NCBI RefSeq assembly: GCF_011603255.1
Contig: NZ_JAANCM010000001.1
Location: 310,001-374,000 of the forward strand
Reading direction: 5' to 3'
DNA from: Ferranicluibacter rubi
Lineage (GTDB): Bacteria > Pseudomonadota > Alphaproteobacteria > Rhizobiales > Rhizobiaceae
Length of the DNA: 64,000 nucleotides
The notes below the pieces were generated by a model. The model was given only the letters and a program-made list of their open reading frames with translations. It searched no databases and was not told the origin of the DNA. Position 1 is the stretch's first letter. Every line of letters starts with the position of its first letter. The position numbers were made by a program, and so were the translations under genes. This document shows positions 24,721 to 34,017 of this stretch, one piece after another.

Positions 24721-25815
24721 TCAGCCGCGAAAATGCTTGGAAAGCTTCAAGCCCTGCGCCTGATAGTTCGAGCCGACGCCAAGGCCGTAGAGCCCTTTCG
24801 GGCGCTCCATCATGTGTTCGTAAACGAGGCGGCCGACGATCTGGCTGTGTTCGAGAATGAAGGGCACCTCGTGGCTGCGCACTTCGAGCACGGCGCGGCT
24901 GCCGGTGCCGCCGGCCTGCGCATGGCCGAAGCCGGGGTCGAAGAAGCCGGCATAGTGGACGCGGAACTCGCCGACCAGCGGGTCGAACGGCGTCATTTCC
25001 GCTGCAAAGAGCGGCGGCACGTGCACGGCCTCGCGCGAGACGAGGATGTAGAACTCGTCGGGATCGAGGATGAGTTCGTCGGCACCGCGGCTGTAGAGCG
25101 GCTCCCAGAAATCGTAGATCCCGTGCGCACCCTTGCGGTCCACATCCACCACCGCCGTGTGGTGCTTGCCGCGATAGCCGATCAGCCCGTCGGGGCCGGT
25201 GCCCTTGAGGTCGATGGACAGCGCGATGCCGGCGCCGGACACGTTCGGAGTATCGCTCGCCACCAGCGTCTCGGTGCGGTGAAGCTCGAGAACTTCGGTC
25301 TCGGTCAGCAGTGCATGGCCGATCCGGAAGCGGATCTGCGACAGGCGCGAGCCGCGCCGCACGATGATGGGAAAGGTGCGCGGGCTGATTTCGAGGTAGA
25401 GCGGGCCGCGATAGCCGGCGGGGATCTTGTCGAACTCCTGCGCACGATCGGTGATGACGCGGGTGAAGATATCGAGCCGGCCGGTAGAGCTTTTCGGGTT
25501 GGCCGAGGCCGACATGGATGGCGGCAGATCGAGGCTTTCCATCAGGGGCACGATGTAGACGCAGCCCGTTTCGAGCACCGCGCCTTCGCTCAGGTCGATC
25601 ACATGCAGCTTGAGGCGATCGAGCTTGTCGGCGACGAGATGTCCCGGGCCGGGCATGAAGCTCGCGCGCACGCGGAAGGCCCGGGCGCCGAGCCGCAGGT
25701 CGAGGCTCGCCGGCTGGATCTGGTCGTCGTCCAGCGGCCCTTCGCTGAGAAGACGGCCTTGCTCGAACAGCGAAGCGATTGCGCTATCCGCCAGAATGCC
25801 CGTTTCGCGCGCCAT
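24721..25815 (-). CDS. dcd: 2'-deoxycytidine 5'-triphosphate deaminase (long form)
   Basis: Converts dCTP to dUTP for thymidylate synthesis. The 364-residue length is about twice the usual Dcd (190) and fits the alphaproteobacterial long family, in which two dUTPase-fold units are joined. Visible parts: IQPASLDLRLG (about 38-48), the classic Dcd N-terminal motif; KSSTGRLDIFTRVI (about 120); GYRGPLYLEISPRTFPI; and in the second half GAELILDPDEF-like and FDPGFGHAQAGGTGSRAVLEVRS, echoing the dUTPase Gly-rich region. I chose the ATG at 25815 after AAAGGATGATGGC; an upstream extension in the same frame is non-coding leader. It is divergent from metZ. Confidence 0.9.
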   Translation of the reverse strand: MARETGILADSAIASLFEQGRLLSEGPLDDDQIQPASLDLRLGARAFRVRASFMPGPGHLVADKLDRLKLHVIDLSEGAVLETGCVYIVPLMESLDLPPSMSASANPKSSTGRLDIFTRVITDRAQEFDKIPAGYRGPLYLEISPRTFPIIVRRGSRLSQIRFRIGHALLTETEVLELHRTETLVASDTPNVSGAGIALSIDLKGTGPDGLIGYRGKHHTAVVDVDRKGAHGIYDFWEPLYSRGADELILDPDEFYILVSREAVHVPPLFAAEMTPFDPLVGEFRVHYAGFFDPGFGHAQAGGTGSRAVLEVRSHEVPFILEHSQIVGRLVYEHMMERPKGLYGLGVGSNYQAQGLKLSKHFRG

Positions 25816-25896
25816 GCCATCATCCTTTTTTAGAGGCCGACAAAACCAAATACGGCCGATTGACGCAAGCGGGGCGAAGACGTATGGGAACTTATC

Positions 25897-25957
25897 CCGT
25901 GGTGATTTGGCCGGTCGGCTTGCAGCCACGTTAAACAAATGGCTAAAAAGACCGGGC
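25897..25957 (+). promoter_or_regulatory. SAM-II riboswitch aptamer upstream of metZ
   Basis: The segment holds the SAM-II core: P1 arms CGTGG (25899-25903) and CCACG (25927-25931), the conserved TGATTTG loop, CGTTAAA and GCTAAAAA in the joining strand, and pseudoknot P2 arms CCGGTC (25912-25917) and GACCGG (25951-25956). SAM-II elements control methionine genes in alphaproteobacteria. Here the aptamer is followed at once by an alternative-pairing terminator. Confidence 0.95.
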
Positions 25958-25961
25958 TCGA

Positions 25962-25992
25962 ACCGGTCTGCTTTACGCGACCGGTTTTTTTG
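25962..25992 (+). terminator. SAM-controlled intrinsic terminator of the metZ leader
   Basis: AACCGGTC (25962-25969) pairs with GACCGGTT (25980-25987), followed by a run of seven T to 25992. The left arm (CCGGTC, 25964-25969) can instead pair with the aptamer's P2 arm GACCGG (25951-25956), giving a competing antiterminator. Confidence 0.88.
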
Positions 25993-26012
25993 TTTCTGGA
26001 AGGAGACAATTG

Positions 26013-27206
26013 ATGAGCACGGCAAACAACACCTGGCGCCCGGCGACACAGCTCGTTCACGGCGGCACCACCCGCTCCAGCCACGGCGAAACCTCCGAGG
26101 CGATCTTCCTGACGCAGGGCTTCGTCTACGAGACGTCGGAAGCCGCGGAAGCGCGCTTCAAGGGCGAGACGGACGGCTTCATCTATGCCCGCTACGGCAG
26201 CCCCACCAATGACATGTTCGAAAAGCGCATGTGCCTGCTGGAAGGCGCCGAAGATGCGCGCGCCACGGCCTCGGGCATGGCGGCGGTCTCGGCGGCCATC
26301 CTCTGCCAGCTGAAGGCCGGCGATCATATCGTTGCGGCCCGCGCGCTCTTCGGCTCGTGCCGCTGGGTCGTGGAAACGCTGGCGCCGTCCTATGGCATCG
26401 AATGCACGCTGGTCGATGGCCGGTTCATCGAGAACTGGGAAAAGGCGATCCGCCCGAACACCAAGGTCTTCTTCCTGGAAAGCCCGACCAATCCGACGCT
26501 GGAAGTGGTCGATATCGCGGCCGTGGCCAAGCTTGCCGATGCAGCGGGTGCCAAGCTTGTGGTGGACAACGTCTTTGCGACGCCGCTGCTGCAGAAGCCG
26601 CTCGAACTCGGCGCGCATGTCGTCGTCTATTCCGCCACCAAGCATATCGACGGCCAGGGCCGGTGCCTCGGCGGCGTCATCCTGTCGTCGAAGGACTGGA
26701 TCGACGAGCATCTGCACGACTACTTCCGCCACACGGGCCCTGCCCTGTCGCCGTTCAACGCCTGGACGCTTCTGAAGGGCATCGAAACCCTGCCGCTGCG
26801 CGTTCGCCAGCAGAGCGAGAACGCGGCGAAGGTTGCCGATTTTCTTGCCGAGCAGAACCAGATCGCCCGCGTGATCTATCCCGGCCGGAAAGATCATCCG
26901 CAGGCCGACATTATCGCCAAGCAGATGAAAGGCGGCTCCACGCTGGTCTGCTTCGAGATGAAGGGTGGCAAGGATGCGGCGTTCGCGCTGCAGAACGCGC
27001 TCGAGATCGTCAAGATTTCCAACAATCTCGGCGACGCCAAGAGCCTGATCACGCATCCGGCGACGACGACACACAAGAACCTTGCCGAGGACGCCCGCGC
27101 CGAGCTCGGGATTTCCGACGGCACCGTGCGCCTCTCGGCCGGGATCGAGGACAGCGACGACCTGATCGAGGATTTCGCTCGGGCGCTCAAGGCCGTTTCG
27201 GCCTGA
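26013..27206 (+). CDS. metZ: O-succinylhomoserine sulfhydrylase
   Basis: PLP enzyme forming homocysteine from O-succinylhomoserine (or O-acetylhomoserine) and sulfide in methionine synthesis. 397 residues of the Cys/Met-metabolism PLP family: the YARYGSPTNDMFE active-site entrance (58-70), TASGMAAVSAAI cofactor region, LESPTNPTLEVVDI, VVDNVFATPLLQKPLELGA and the PLP lysine in VYSATKHIDGQGR (Lys210). The final IEDSDDLIEDFARAL is family-typical. The IDGQGR segment after the lysine is characteristic of MetZ over MetB. ATG at 26013 follows AAGGAGACAATTG. Controlled by the SAM-II leader directly upstream and followed by a terminator. Confidence 0.95.
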   Translation: MSTANNTWRPATQLVHGGTTRSSHGETSEAIFLTQGFVYETSEAAEARFKGETDGFIYARYGSPTNDMFEKRMCLLEGAEDARATASGMAAVSAAILCQLKAGDHIVAARALFGSCRWVVETLAPSYGIECTLVDGRFIENWEKAIRPNTKVFFLESPTNPTLEVVDIAAVAKLADAAGAKLVVDNVFATPLLQKPLELGAHVVVYSATKHIDGQGRCLGGVILSSKDWIDEHLHDYFRHTGPALSPFNAWTLLKGIETLPLRVRQQSENAAKVADFLAEQNQIARVIYPGRKDHPQADIIAKQMKGGSTLVCFEMKGGKDAAFALQNALEIVKISNNLGDAKSLITHPATTTHKNLAEDARAELGISDGTVRLSAGIEDSDDLIEDFARALKAVSA

Positions 27207-27236
27207 GTCACCTCTTCTGCCATCGCTAAACGCTTG

Positions 27237-27267
27237 AAAATCGCGCCTCACGGGCGCGATTTTTCTT
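27237..27267 (+). terminator. Rho-independent terminator after metZ
   Basis: ATCGCGCC (27240-27247) pairs with GGCGCGAT (27253-27260), with an A run before and TTTTCTTT after. Confidence 0.88.
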
Positions 27268-27361
27268 TGTGCCGCGCTGCAACACACTTTCCGCGGGCGT
27301 TATTCTTCGGGAAACCATCTGGCTCTAGAATAGAGCTCAGCGACTGGAAAGGTTTTGCATC

Positions 27362-27754
27362 ATGTATCGCGCGCTGACACGGGACATCGAGGTCACCGTA
27401 GAGCCCTATTATCTGGAGGATCAGTCCGATCCCGAAGACGGGCGCTACGTCTGGGGCTACCGGATCCTGATCTCCAACCGCTCCGTCAAGACGGTGCGGC
27501 TGATGACGCGCTACTGGCACATTACCGATGAAAACGGGCAGGTGGACGAGGTGAACGGCCCCGGCGTGATCGGCGAGCAGCCGGTGCTCAACCCCGGCGA
27601 CACGTTCGAATACTCCTCCGGCTGCCCGCTCGACACGCCATCCGGCGTGATGTTCGGCCACTACGCAATGGAGACGCCCGAAGGTGAGACCTTCACGGTG
27701 GATATTCCCGCCTTCTCGCTGGATCTGCCCGGCCTCAGCCGCACGCTGAACTGA
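27362..27754 (+). CDS. apaG: ApaG-domain protein (Co2+/Mg2+ efflux-associated)
   Basis: A 130-residue single-domain beta-sandwich protein. Diagnostic stretches are [46 protein letters not shown] and [24 protein letters not shown], which cover the whole ApaG family pattern. ApaG mutants in enterobacteria are altered in cobalt/magnesium efflux; the molecular action is unclear. ATG at 27362 follows GGAAAGG. It converges on hslO with about 50 bp between. Confidence 0.95.
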   Translation: MYRALTRDIEVTVEPYYLEDQSDPEDGRYVWGYRILISNRSVKTVRLMTRYWHITDENGQVDEVNGPGVIGEQPVLNPGDTFEYSSGCPLDTPSGVMFGHYAMETPEGETFTVDIPAFSLDLPGLSRTLN

Positions 27755-27806
27755 CCCCCGGCCGCAAGAGCCGGGAGCCTATTCGGCGAGGTCTCGCCGG
27801 GTCGGC

Positions 27807-28793
27807 TTACTGCGGACGGACTTCCGTCGCCTCGAAGGTGTAGGTGGTCGAGCAGAACTCGCAGGTCACCGAAATGACGCCATCCTCCACGGTGCTTTCG
27901 ATCTCCTCCTGGCTAAAGCTAGCGAGGACATCGCGAAGCTTCTCGCGCGAGCAGGCGCACTGGTCGTAGACCGCCTGCGGCGGATAGACCCGTACCCCGC
28001 GCTCATGAAACAGTCGAAAGAGCAGCCGTTCGGTACCGACCGTGGGGTCGGTCAGCTCGTCGGCATCGATCGTCTCCACCATCACGCGGGCTTCGTCCCA
28101 CAGATCGTCCACGCTGCCATCGAAGCTCTCGTCACCATCGCCACCATGCAGATCCTGCTGGCGCATGCGGTCCGGCGCTTCCGGCAGAAACTGCGCGACC
28201 ATGCCGCCGGCACGCCAGCGGTGACGCGGCTTTCCATTCTCGTCGCGATCCAGAAGCTCGGCGACGCCGAGGCGCACCTTGGTTGGGATCTGCTCCGACT
28301 GGCGGAAGTAGACGCCGGCGATCTCCTCGAGCGAGGCGCCGTCGAGTGGCACGATGCCCTGATAGCGCTGGGTGAACTCGCCTTGATCGATGGTGAAGGC
28401 GAGAACGCCCTGTCCGAGAAGAGCCTGTGAATCGGTCTCGCCCTTCTCGATGGCGCTGGCCAAGGCCTCCTCGTCGTAGCGGGCATAGGCCCGCACGCGG
28501 TCGGGCGTCGAGAAATCGGCGACGACGAGATCGACAGGACCGTCGCTCTTCGTCTGGATGATCAGCTTGCCGTCGAACTTCAGCGAGGTACCGAGCAGCA
28601 CCGTCAGCACCACCGTTTCGGCCACGAGGCGCGCGACCGGAAGCGGATAATTGTGACGTTCGAGGATGGCGTCCAGCATCGGCCCGAGCTGGACGGCGCG
28701 GCCGCGCACATCGAGACCTTCCACCTGAAAGGGCACGACGCGGTCATCGCCCGCATAGCCGAATTCGCCGAGATCCGGTCCCTTGTCCACCAT
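27807..28793 (-). CDS. hslO: Hsp33 redox-activated chaperone
   Basis: Cytoplasmic holdase switched on by oxidation. About 328 residues: N-terminal Hsp33 domain (DDRVVPFQVEGLDVRGRAVQLGP, LILQ-like IIQTKSDGPVDLVVADF, YARYDEEAL) and a C-terminal zinc switch with four cysteines, CACS followed 35 residues on by CEFC, both pairs intact. The first pair is CxC and the second CxxC, as in E. coli. I chose the ATG at 28793, seven bases after AGGAG; ATGs at 28799 and 28808 are too close to or lack a ribosome site. Same strand as argD and argF; 206 bp separate it from argF. Confidence 0.94.
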   Translation of the reverse strand: MVDKGPDLGEFGYAGDDRVVPFQVEGLDVRGRAVQLGPMLDAILERHNYPLPVARLVAETVVLTVLLGTSLKFDGKLIIQTKSDGPVDLVVADFSTPDRVRAYARYDEEALASAIEKGETDSQALLGQGVLAFTIDQGEFTQRYQGIVPLDGASLEEIAGVYFRQSEQIPTKVRLGVAELLDRDENGKPRHRWRAGGMVAQFLPEAPDRMRQQDLHGGDGDESFDGSVDDLWDEARVMVETIDADELTDPTVGTERLLFRLFHERGVRVYPPQAVYDQCACSREKLRDVLASFSQEEIESTVEDGVISVTCEFCSTTYTFEATEVRPQ

Positions 28794-28999
28794 GTCCATA
28801 CTCCTCATGCAAGACCCGCCACGGCGAGCCCGAACGCAGATGACGGCTCCCCGGACAGGTCCGGGAATCGCAAGCCGCAACTCCATTCTATTGGATTGAT
28901 ATGAAATGCCAGCAAAAAACCGTGGCATCCCGCTTGGCCCTAGATCGGGAGCCGGATGCCGGTTTTCAAGGCTTGAGCCCTGCGAGCCGATGGCAAACC

Positions 29000-29917
29000 T
29001 CAGAGCGCGCCGAGGCACCAAGCAAGGATCGACTTCTGCGCGTGCAGGCGGTTCTCGGCCTCGTCGAACACGACGGACTGGCGGCCGTCGATCACCTCGT
29101 CGGTCACTTCCTCGCCACGATGCGCCGGCAGGCAGTGCATGAACAGTGCGTTCTCATCCGCCTTCGACATCAGGGCGGCATTGACCTGATACGGCTGGAA
29201 GACATTGTGGCCGCGGGCGCGATGTTCCTGGTTCATCGACACCCATGTGTCCGTCACCACGCAGTCCGCTCCGGCCACCGTCTTTTCCGGATCGTGCGAC
29301 AGGACGACGTTACCGCCATTGTTGCGCGCCCAGTTGAGGATCTTGTCGTCGGGCTCGGAGCCGAGCGGCACGGCCATCTTCATCGTGTAACCGAAACGGG
29401 CGGAGCCCTCGATGAAGGAGTGCAGCACGTTGTTGCCGTCGCCGGTCCAGGCGATGGTCTTGCCCTTTACGGGGCCGTTATGCTCCTCGAAGGTCATGAT
29501 GTCAGCCATGATCTGGCAGGGGTGCGTCGTATCCGTCAGCGCGTTGATGACGGGCACGGTGGCGTGTTCGGCAAGTTCGAGAAGGCGGCTGTGGTCCGTC
29601 GTGCGGATCATGATCGCATCGACATAGCGCGACAGGACCTTGGCGGTATCGCCGATGGTCTCGGCGCGACCGAGCTGCATTTCCGTGCCCGACAGGAACA
29701 GCGTCTCGCCGCCAAGCTGCCGCATGCCGACGTCGAAGGACACGCGGGTCCGCGTCGAAGGCTTTTCGAAGATCATGGCGAGCATCTTGCCGGCCAGCGG
29801 CTTCTCGGCTGTCCCGGCCTTGGTCGCTGCCTTTCGCACCCGCGCATCATCGATGATGGAGCGCAGGTTCTCGGCCGACATGGCGGAGAGATCGAGGAAG
29901 TGCCGGGTATCAGCCAT
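29000..29917 (-). CDS. argF: Ornithine carbamoyltransferase
   Basis: Forms citrulline from ornithine and carbamoyl phosphate in arginine synthesis. 305 residues with the carbamoyl-phosphate motif STRTR (54-58), HPCQ (132-135) and the ornithine-side HCLP motif (about residue 263), plus DTWVSM. All catalytic motifs are intact. It lies 91 bp after argD on the same strand and is probably co-transcribed with it from the promoter region upstream of argD. Confidence 0.96.
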   Translation of the reverse strand: MADTRHFLDLSAMSAENLRSIIDDARVRKAATKAGTAEKPLAGKMLAMIFEKPSTRTRVSFDVGMRQLGGETLFLSGTEMQLGRAETIGDTAKVLSRYVDAIMIRTTDHSRLLELAEHATVPVINALTDTTHPCQIMADIMTFEEHNGPVKGKTIAWTGDGNNVLHSFIEGSARFGYTMKMAVPLGSEPDDKILNWARNNGGNVVLSHDPEKTVAGADCVVTDTWVSMNQEHRARGHNVFQPYQVNAALMSKADENALFMHCLPAHRGEEVTDEVIDGRQSVVFDEAENRLHAQKSILAWCLGAL

Positions 29918-30008
29918 GGAAATGCGTGTCCTGTCCTTGTCCCATCGGGGCTTCAGCCCCCTGTCCGGGCCTGGGTGTCGGTAATCCTGGGTGTGGGGTG
30001 GCGCGGCC

Positions 30009-31208
30009 TTAAGCGGTCGCGCGCTGCTTCACGGCCGTCAGCGTCTCGCTGGCGCGCTCGATGCGGGCGAGGCCCTCGCGGGCTTCCTCCGCGGTGGTGA
30101 TCAGCGGTGGCAGCAGACGGATGACGTTTTCGCCGGCAGGAACGGCCAGCATCTTTTCCGCCCGGATCGCCTTCAGCAGGTCCGCGGAGGGAACCACCGC
30201 CTTGATGCCGAGCATGAGGCCTTCGCCGCGGATTTCCTCGATCACGTCGGGGAAGCGGTCGGCAAGCGACGCCAGGCCCTGGCGGAAGACGAGCGAAACA
30301 TCGCGGACGTGCTCAAGGAAGCCGTCGCCCAGAACCACGTCGAGCACGGCATTGCCGACGGCCATGGCGAGCGGGTTGCCGCCATAGGTGGAGCCATGCG
30401 TGCCGGCGACCATGCCGGATGCGGCCTCTTCCGTCGCAAGGCAGGCGCCAAGCGGAAAGCCGCCGCCGATACCCTTGGCGGCCGCCAGAATATCCGGCGC
30501 AATGCCGGACCATTCATAGGCGAAGAGCTTGCCGGTCCGGCCGACGCCGCACTGGACTTCGTCGAAGATCAGCATCAGGCCGTATTCGTCGCAGAGGTCG
30601 CGCAGCGCCTGCAGAAAGGCCTTGGGTGCCGGGCGTATGCCGCCCTCGCCCTGGATCGGCTCGATCAGGATCGCAGCGGTCTCCTCGGTGATCGCATCCT
30701 TGACGGCATCGAGATCGCCGAAGGGGACCTGCACGAAGCCGGGCGCCTTGGGGCCGAAGCCTTCGAGATACTTCGCCTGTCCGCCGGCTGCAATCGTCGC
30801 GAGCGTGCGGCCGTGAAACGCGCCTTCGAAGGTGATGACGTGGAAACGCTCCGTCCGGCCCTTGGCGAACTGGTAGCGGCGCGCGGTCTTGATGGCGCAT
30901 TCCAGCGCTTCCGCGCCGGAATTGGTGAAGAAGACCTTGTCGGCGAAGGTGTTGTCGGTCAGGCGCTTGGCAAGCTTTTCCTGGCCGGGAATTTCGTAGA
31001 GGTTCGACAGATGCCAGACCTTTTCGGCCTGATCCTTCAACGCCGCCACCAGATGCGGATGGGCGTGGCCGAGCGAATTGACCGCGACGCCGGCGGCGAA
31101 ATCGAGATAGCGCGAGCCATCTTCCGCCACCAGCCAGACACCCTCGCCGCGCTCGAAGCGCAGCGGCGCGCGCATGTAGGTCTCGTAAAGCGGGGTTGTC
31201 TCGGCCAT
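30009..31208 (-). CDS. argD: Acetylornithine transaminase
   Basis: Class III PLP aminotransferase, 399 residues, converting N-acetylglutamate semialdehyde to N-acetylornithine (often also succinyl-diaminopimelate). [11 protein letters not shown] (93-103), [10 protein letters not shown] (181-190), [13 protein letters not shown] (214-226) and the PLP lysine Lys245 in [13 protein letters not shown] are all present. ATG at 31208 follows GGAG by nine bases. First gene of argD-argF(-hslO), divergent from gcrA. Context with argF makes the arginine role firm. Confidence 0.95.
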   Translation of the reverse strand: MAETTPLYETYMRAPLRFERGEGVWLVAEDGSRYLDFAAGVAVNSLGHAHPHLVAALKDQAEKVWHLSNLYEIPGQEKLAKRLTDNTFADKVFFTNSGAEALECAIKTARRYQFAKGRTERFHVITFEGAFHGRTLATIAAGGQAKYLEGFGPKAPGFVQVPFGDLDAVKDAITEETAAILIEPIQGEGGIRPAPKAFLQALRDLCDEYGLMLIFDEVQCGVGRTGKLFAYEWSGIAPDILAAAKGIGGGFPLGACLATEEAASGMVAGTHGSTYGGNPLAMAVGNAVLDVVLGDGFLEHVRDVSLVFRQGLASLADRFPDVIEEIRGEGLMLGIKAVVPSADLLKAIRAEKMLAVPAGENVIRLLPPLITTAEEAREGLARIERASETLTAVKQRATA

Positions 31209-31645
31209 CGTGCCAATCTCCTCGTCCTGTCCGCGCGGGCTGCGGGAAGGTTCGATCTGTTTTGCAGAGACCGGCAGTGCCGGCCCGAAATTAAAAATAC
31301 CGCCCTGACGGCGGCGAGCGCACTATCGGTATTTCAGGTGCCGCTGTCAACAAAAGTCCCGGAATTACAGCCTTGTCGCGCGTTTTTCGGGCGCGATGCT
31401 TTCTGGAGAAAAGGCCTTGCAAATATATCACGCGGTGACAGCAAGTTGGGGAAAACCCAAAAATCGATTCGGGTCGATTCACCGGACTCTTGTCAGGGAG
31501 TCACCCCGTCTCTAGGTTAGCAAATAATTGCTAGACGCATGCGGCGGACCTAGTCACCAAAAGAGTCAAGGCGTTGCAGCTTCGGAGCCATCCGGGGCGC
31601 GGTGAGGGATTCGTCCTTCATGAACGGCCTGGAACGGAGACGACC
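31209..31645. other. argD-gcrA divergent promoter region
   Basis: 437 bases without a credible gene. The half nearer argD contains an imperfect GC-rich hairpin (TCGCGC...GCGCGA near 31376-31398). The gcrA half holds a GANTC cluster (31466-31612) and a palindrome TAGCAA-ATAA-TTGCTA (31518-31533). Confidence 0.6.
31466..31612. promoter_or_regulatory. Cluster of six GANTC (CcrM methylation) sites upstream of gcrA
   Basis: GANTC occurs at 31466, 31476, 31485, 31498, 31563 and 31608; the first four lie within 37 bp. Random expectation is about one per 256 bp. CcrM methylates GANTC in alphaproteobacteria and GcrA acts at such sites, so methylation-dependent control of gcrA itself is likely. Confidence 0.7.
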
Positions 31646-32218
31646 ATGAATTGGACTGACGAGCGGGTTGAGAGACTGAAGAAGCTCTGGGCCGAGGGGT
31701 TGAGCGCGAGCCAGATCGCGGCGCAGCTCGGCGGCGTCAGCCGTAATGCCGTCATTGGCAAGGTTCATCGCCTGTCGCTTCCCGGTCGTGCCAAAGCCGG
31801 TGGTGCCGCTCCGAGCGCAAACCGCCCGAAGCGTCCCGTCGTCGCCGCACGCCCGGCAGCCCCGGAAGCCGTCGTCGCCAACGCCGCTCCGCGCGCAGCA
31901 CCGCTGCGCCCCATGGCGCGCCCGGTCAGCACGATGAACGTGATCGAGGATTCCGAAAGCGCCTTCGCACCGGAAACCGCACTGACGGTGACCGGCAGCG
32001 GGACGGGCGGCGCAACGGGCAGCAATGTCGTCGTGCCGATGTCGCGCAAGCTCGTTCTGACGCAGCTCACCGACCGCACCTGCAAGTGGCCGATCGGCGA
32101 TCCGATGAAGGAGGAATTCCACTTCTGCGGCAACGACTCTCCGGATAGCTCGCCCTACTGCACCTTCCACGCCAAGCTGGCCTACCAGCCCTCGGCCGAG
32201 CGTCGCCGCGCGCGATAA
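31646..32218 (+). CDS. gcrA: GcrA cell-cycle regulator
   Basis: Sigma70-associated regulator that activates cell-cycle genes at methylated GANTC promoters. 190 residues: N-terminal helix-turn-helix (MNWTDERVERLKKLWAEGLS, then QIAAQLGGVSRNAVIGKVHRL, residues 1-45), a long Ala/Pro-rich linker, and a C-terminal RNA-polymerase-binding domain with cysteines in DRTCKWPIGDP, FHFCGN and SPYCTFHAKLAYQP. All hallmarks are present. ATG at 31646 follows CGGAGA; an upstream in-frame ATG at 31574 is not needed. It ends at a terminator, so it is monocistronic. The upstream region is dense in GANTC sites. Confidence 0.97.
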   Translation: MNWTDERVERLKKLWAEGLSASQIAAQLGGVSRNAVIGKVHRLSLPGRAKAGGAAPSANRPKRPVVAARPAAPEAVVANAAPRAAPLRPMARPVSTMNVIEDSESAFAPETALTVTGSGTGGATGSNVVVPMSRKLVLTQLTDRTCKWPIGDPMKEEFHFCGNDSPDSSPYCTFHAKLAYQPSAERRRAR

Positions 32219-32239
32219 ACGCCTGACAGACCACAAAAG

Positions 32240-32278
32240 AAAAGACCTTTTTCGTCCTGCGAAGAAGGTCTTTTGCGT
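32240..32278 (+). terminator. Rho-independent terminator after gcrA
   Basis: AAAAGACCTT (32240-32249) pairs with AAGGTCTTTT (32265-32274), with extra inner pairing TTCG/CGAA. It lies 22 bp beyond the gcrA stop. Confidence 0.88.
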
Positions 32279-32380
32279 TATGGACAATGGGGTATGCTCG
32301 TCTGCACCGGGGGCAAGGCCAATCGACAGCCATGCAGCCCTCGAAGACGTTACGCTTCGCGAGCGAAGCGCCGGCTTCGT

Positions 32381-33064
32381 TCAGCTTTCGAGCGAGTAGC
32401 CCGCGCCGCGGACCGTGCGGATGACGTCCTGCATATTGGAGAAGTTGAGGGCCTTGCGCAGGCGGCCGACATGGACGTCGACGGTGCGCTCGTCGACATA
32501 GATGTCATGCCCCCAGACGCCGTCGAGAAGCTGCGAGCGGGAGAAGACGCGGCCGGGCGAGGCCATGAAGAATTCGAGGAGGCGAAACTCCGTCGGCCCG
32601 AGGCGGACTTCGCGGGTCTTGCGGTGAACGCGGTGGGTTTCGCGGTCCAGCTCGATATCGCCGCATTTCAGAAGCGAGGACAGGACTTCGGGACGCGCAC
32701 GGCGCAGCATGGCTTTCACGCGCGCGATCAGCTCGGGCGTCGAGAACGGCTTGACGACATAATCGTCGGCGCCGGTGGCAAGGCCGCGAACCCGCTCGCT
32801 CTCCTCGCCCCGCGCCGTCAGCATGATGATCGGCAGGCGTTCCGTTTCGCTGCGCTGGCGCAGGCGCCGGCAAAGCTCGATGCCGGAAACGCCGGGCAGC
32901 ATCCAGTCGAGGATCAGAAGATCGGGCAGCCGCTCCTGCAGCCGCACCTCCGCCTCGTCGCCCCGGTTGATGGTGTCGACATCGAAGCCTTCGGCCTCGA
33001 GATTGTAACGCAGGAGGACGCTCAGCGCTTCTTCATCTTCGACAACGGCAATTTTCGGCTGCAT
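32381..33064 (-). CDS. phoB: Phosphate regulon response regulator PhoB
   Basis: OmpR-type activator of phosphate-starvation genes. 227 residues: receiver domain with phospho-acceptor Asp53 (LILDWMLPG), acidic pair Asp10/Glu11 and Lys105 (YVVKPFS); winged-helix output domain with RVFSRSQLLDGVWG and VDVHVGRLRKAL. ATG at 33064 follows GGAG by eight bases; the longer frame upstream is not coding. Last gene of the phoR-pstSCAB-phoU-phoB series, 187 bp after phoU. Binds Pho boxes such as that at 38946. Confidence 0.96.
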   Translation of the reverse strand: MQPKIAVVEDEEALSVLLRYNLEAEGFDVDTINRGDEAEVRLQERLPDLLILDWMLPGVSGIELCRRLRQRSETERLPIIMLTARGEESERVRGLATGADDYVVKPFSTPELIARVKAMLRRARPEVLSSLLKCGDIELDRETHRVHRKTREVRLGPTEFRLLEFFMASPGRVFSRSQLLDGVWGHDIYVDERTVDVHVGRLRKALNFSNMQDVIRTVRGAGYSLES

Positions 33065-33251
33065 TTCTGGACTCCGTAGTGCCCTTGCCGCGAGACAAGG
33101 CTTTCGCCAGAACCCGAGGGTGGCGATCATCGTTGACAGTTTATGCGTGGCGCAGAGGCCACCGGATGGCTGCATACCTTCAGCCGAACGTCCGCCGGCC
33201 TCAAGACCGGAGGCGATGGCGCAGGAGCGCTTCGGCTCCCGCGCCCCTCGC

Positions 33252-33962
33252 TCAGGTGGCGAGTGCGCCGACGGTGTTCGACGAGTCGTCCTTCGGACGT
33301 TCGCCCAGCGGCTGCGCACCGGTCGTCATGTAGTAGATCGTCTCGGCGATGTTGGTCGCATGGTCGCCGATGCGCTCGATGTTCTTGGCGCAGAACAGGA
33401 GATGCGTGCAGGGTGTGATGTTGCGCGGATCTTCCATCATGTAGGTCAGGAGTTCGCGGAACAGTGAGGTGTAGATCGCGTCGATCTCGCCGTCGCGCTC
33501 GCGGATGGCCTTCGCCTTCTCGGCCGAACGGGATGCGTAGACATCCAGCACTTCCTTCAGCTGCATCAGCGTCAGTTCGGCCAGATGCTCGATCCCGCGG
33601 GACAGCTGCCGCGGCAGGCTGGCGCTGGAGACGGCGATGACGCGCTTGGCCGTGTTCTTGCCAAGGTCGCCCACGCGCTCGAGATCGGCCGCGATGCGGA
33701 TCGACCCCATGATTTCGCGCAGGTCGGCCGCCATCGGCTGACGCTTGGCAATCGTCACGATCGCCTTCTCGCCGATCTGGCGCTCGGCGTCGTCGAGCAC
33801 GACGTCGTCGGAGATGACCTTCTGGGCGAGGCCCAGATCGGCATTGACGAGGGCGCGAACGGATTCGGCCACCATCTGCTCAGCAAGGCCACCCATCTCG
33901 GAGATACGGCGGCTCAGATATTTCAGGTCTTCGTCATAGACGGATGCGATATGGGTTGCCAT
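33252..33962 (-). CDS. phoU: Phosphate signalling protein PhoU
   Basis: Links the Pst transporter's state to PhoR and prevents toxic phosphate import. 236 residues made of two PhoU three-helix repeats: VYDEDLKYLSRRISEMGGLAEQM with IVTIAKRQPMAADLREIMGSIRIAADLERVGDLGKN in the first, and EIDAIYTSLFRELLTYMMEDPRNITPCTHLLFCAKNIERIGDHATNIAE in the second. Both acidic metal-cluster motifs (ERVGD and ERIGD) are intact. ATG at 33962. It is 55 bp downstream of pstB in the same operon. Confidence 0.96.
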   Translation of the reverse strand: MATHIASVYDEDLKYLSRRISEMGGLAEQMVAESVRALVNADLGLAQKVISDDVVLDDAERQIGEKAIVTIAKRQPMAADLREIMGSIRIAADLERVGDLGKNTAKRVIAVSSASLPRQLSRGIEHLAELTLMQLKEVLDVYASRSAEKAKAIRERDGEIDAIYTSLFRELLTYMMEDPRNITPCTHLLFCAKNIERIGDHATNIAETIYYMTTGAQPLGERPKDDSSNTVGALAT

Positions 33963-34017
33963 GGATCCTGTCCTTGGAGTTCGGTCACGGGCGCAAAGCT
34001 GTCGGTCTGGCGACCGA

